Assembly (NCBI GenBank): GCA_947649495.1 | Contig: CANSRU010000005.1 | Span: forward strand, 62,001 to 126,000 | Length of the DNA stretch: 64,000 nt | Reading direction: 5' to 3' | DNA from: an uncultured Porphyromonadaceae bacterium | GTDB taxonomy: Bacteria > Bacteroidota > Bacteroidia > Bacteroidales > Muribaculaceae | Shown here: in pieces, positions 62,401-64,000 of the stretch | Numbering within the stretch: position 1 is the stretch's first letter | How the letters are laid out: the number at the start of each line of letters is the position of its first letter | Notes under the pieces: model-generated | The model's input: the letters and a program-made list of their open reading frames with translations, nothing else | What the model was told of the DNA's origin: nothing | Database searches by the model: none | Position numbers and translations under genes: made by a program

Positions 62401-64000
62401 CTATTTCATGGACTGCATCTCGACAAGCCGAGTATAGTAGCCATTGAGCGCAAGCAGTTCCTCGTGGGTGCCACGCTCCACTATCTGCCCCTCGTGCATC
62501 ACGCATATCTGTGTGGCATTCTTGATAGTTGACAGTCTGTGGGCTATCACCAGCGTGGTGCGGTCTTTCATAAGTCGCTCCAATGCCTGCTGAACCAGAA
62601 GTTCGCTTTCGCTGTCGAGCGCCGACGTAGCCTCATCGAGAATCAATATCGGCGGATTTTTCAGAATGGCGCGTGCTATCGACACACGCTGACGCTGTCC
62701 ACCCGAAAGTTTGCATCCGCGGTCGCCGATATTTGTATTGTAACCATCCTCGCTCGCCACAATGAATTCGTGGGCATTGGCTATGCGTGCCGCCTGCTCC
62801 ACCTCCTGACGTGTGGCGTTAGCCACTCCAAAGGTTATGTTATTGTAAAACGAATCGTTGAACAGAATAGCCTCCTGATTCACATTGCCCATCAACGAGC
62901 GCAGATCATGCACTTTCATGTCGCGAATGTCCACACCATCCACGGTGATACGTCCGCCATCCACATCGTAGAATCGGGGCAACAGGTCGGCCAACGTCGA
63001 CTTGCCGCTGCCGCTCTGACCCACGAGCGCCACTGTATCGCCGGGCTTGATGGTAAACGACACATCCTTTGCCACCTGCACCTGCTTATCGTAGCTGAAC
63101 GTCACATTCTCGTATCTCACCTCACCGCGAAGATGCGATATACGCATCGGTTTATCGGGGTCGGCTATTGGATTCACGGCATTGAGTATCTTGTCCACAC
63201 GTTCCATGGAGGCCAGACCCTTCTGGATAGAATACATGGCTTTCGACAGCTCCTTGGCCGGATTTATAATGCTGTAGAAAATAACCATGTAATAGATAAA
63301 ATCGGGAGCGTTGATATTGGACTCGCCATTGAGTATCAATGCACCACCGAACCACAGCACTATGGCTATTGTCAGCGTGCCGAGAAATTCGCTCATGGGG
63401 TGGGCGAGAGTCTGGCGGCGTGCCACCCGGTTGGAGAGCCGGAAAAATTCCTGTGTACCGGCATGGAAGCGGTTCTTCACCTTATCCTCGGCATTGAATG
63501 CCTTGATAATACGCAATCCGCCGAGAGTCTCCTCAATATTGCTCATCAAGGCGCCCCACTGTTCCTGACTTTCAAGCGATTTACGCTTCAACCGCTTGCC
63601 CATGCGTCCCATGGCAAATCCGGCCAACGGCAGGAGCAGAAGCACAAATATGGTAAGCTGCCAGCTTATCATGAGCATTGTCGACAGATACACAATGATG
63701 AGCACCGGATTCTTAAACATCATGTCGAGCGACGAGGTTATTGAGTTTTCAATCTCAGCCACGTCACCGCTCATGCGTGCCATCACATCTCCCTTGCGCT
63801 CGGATGTAAAAAACGATATGGGGAGTGTAACAATCTTATCGTAGACATGATTGCGTATATCACGCACTATACCCGAACGGAGCGGAATTATGAAATATCC
63901 GCTCAGATAAGCCGTGCCGGTCTTGAAAGCAGTCATCACCACAAGCATCACTGCAAGCACGGCGAGCGTCATCGACGGTCCCCACGCCCCTATGGCCTCC
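62401..64000 (-). CDS. ABC exporter (MsbA-like), 5' end cut by window
   Basis: A minus-strand frame open to the window edge, with no start inside needed (an internal ATG at 63972 lies within a helix). It has the exporter membrane domain with six helices, and a nucleotide-binding domain with Walker A GQSGSGKST, signature LSGGQRQRVSIARA, Walker B ILILDEAT and the H-loop His in IAHRLST. Members flip lipids such as lipid A core or export small compounds. It ends with its own terminator. Confidence 0.92.
   Translation of the reverse strand, partial: EAIGAWGPSMTLAVLAVMLVVMTAFKTGTAYLSGYFIIPLRSGIVRDIRNHVYDKIVTLPISFFTSERKGDVMARMSGDVAEIENSITSSLDMMFKNPVLIIVYLSTMLMISWQLTIFVLLLLPLAGFAMGRMGKRLKRKSLESQEQWGALMSNIEETLGGLRIIKAFNAEDKVKNRFHAGTQEFFRLSNRVARRQTLAHPMSEFLGTLTIAIVLWFGGALILNGESNINAPDFIYYMVIFYSIINPAKELSKAMYSIQKGLASMERVDKILNAVNPIADPDKPMRISHLRGEVRYENVTFSYDKQVQVAKDVSFTIKPGDTVALVGQSGSGKSTLADLLPRFYDVDGGRITVDGVDIRDMKVHDLRSLMGNVNQEAILFNDSFYNNITFGVANATRQEVEQAARIANAHEFIVASEDGYNTNIGDRGCKLSGGQRQRVSIARAILKNPPILILDEATSALDSESELLVQQALERLMKDRTTLVIAHRLSTIKNATQICVMHEGQIVERGTHEELLALNGYYTRLVEMQSMK

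Overview
The window looks like a chromosomal segment of a Bacteroidales bacterium, possibly Muribaculaceae; the family-level guess is inference. Supporting signs are the repeated promoter form TTG, then 19-20 bases, then TAnnTTTG; Bacteroidota-type genes (PorT-like barrel, RprX/RprY-like two-component pair, a HU / tiny basic protein / RNase G block, a type Vd-like patatin); and mixed-GC housekeeping DNA broken by AT-rich insertions.

Layout. 1-9030 is mostly housekeeping: CapA-like protein, NlpC/P60 peptidase, ECF sigma factor with a membrane partner, outer-membrane barrel, NAD-dependent DNA ligase, M28 lipoprotein, SufE and a POT peptide transporter. At 9379 lies tRNA-Pro(CGG). Its 3' end is copied about 0.9 kb downstream, and the copies bracket a MNT/HEPN toxin-antitoxin pair, so this looks like a tiny integrase-less island. 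10.5-17.5 kb holds a small DUF6291-like protein, a candidate small RNA, a two-component system with a YciI protein, a candidate short terminated leader, a five-repeat DUF349 protein and a capsule-initiating sugar-phosphate transferase.

At 17954 lies tRNA-Leu(CAG). It is followed by a 9-kb AT-rich block (18158-27310) in which six tightly packed minus-strand genes appear to form one transcript: a nuclease-methylase fusion (type IIG-like), a frameshifted three-Cys-motif partner (TcmP), a DUF5131 three-Cys protein, a SIR2 NADase-like protein, RhuM and a zinc-ribbon protein. This is the best candidate for an undescribed defence system in the window.

27.7-38.1 kb returns to core genes: patatin-type outer-membrane phospholipase, an Lrp regulator leading a GT2 / DUF4922 / SpoIID / AmpG-like set suggestive of cell-wall fragment handling, an L,D-transpeptidase and glutamyl-tRNA synthetase. 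38.2-55.1 kb is a capsule or exopolysaccharide locus containing a MenD/YerE-like TPP enzyme with an SDR, flippase, glycosyltransferases, pyruvyltransferase, Wza, Wzy, a Wzz fused to a degenerate tyrosine-kinase domain, a radical SAM protein and two acyltransferases. The two acyltransferases carry long G/C homopolymers at nearly the same protein position, one out of frame (C8) and one in frame (G9), which looks like phase variation of surface polysaccharide acylation.

55.2-64 kb holds a queuosine-precursor transporter, a HAD phosphatase, HU, a 29-residue COX24/mS38-like basic protein, RNase G with a structured leader, an esterase, a mtnN-luxS-AlbA_2 operon, a highly structured gene-free stretch and a truncated ABC exporter.
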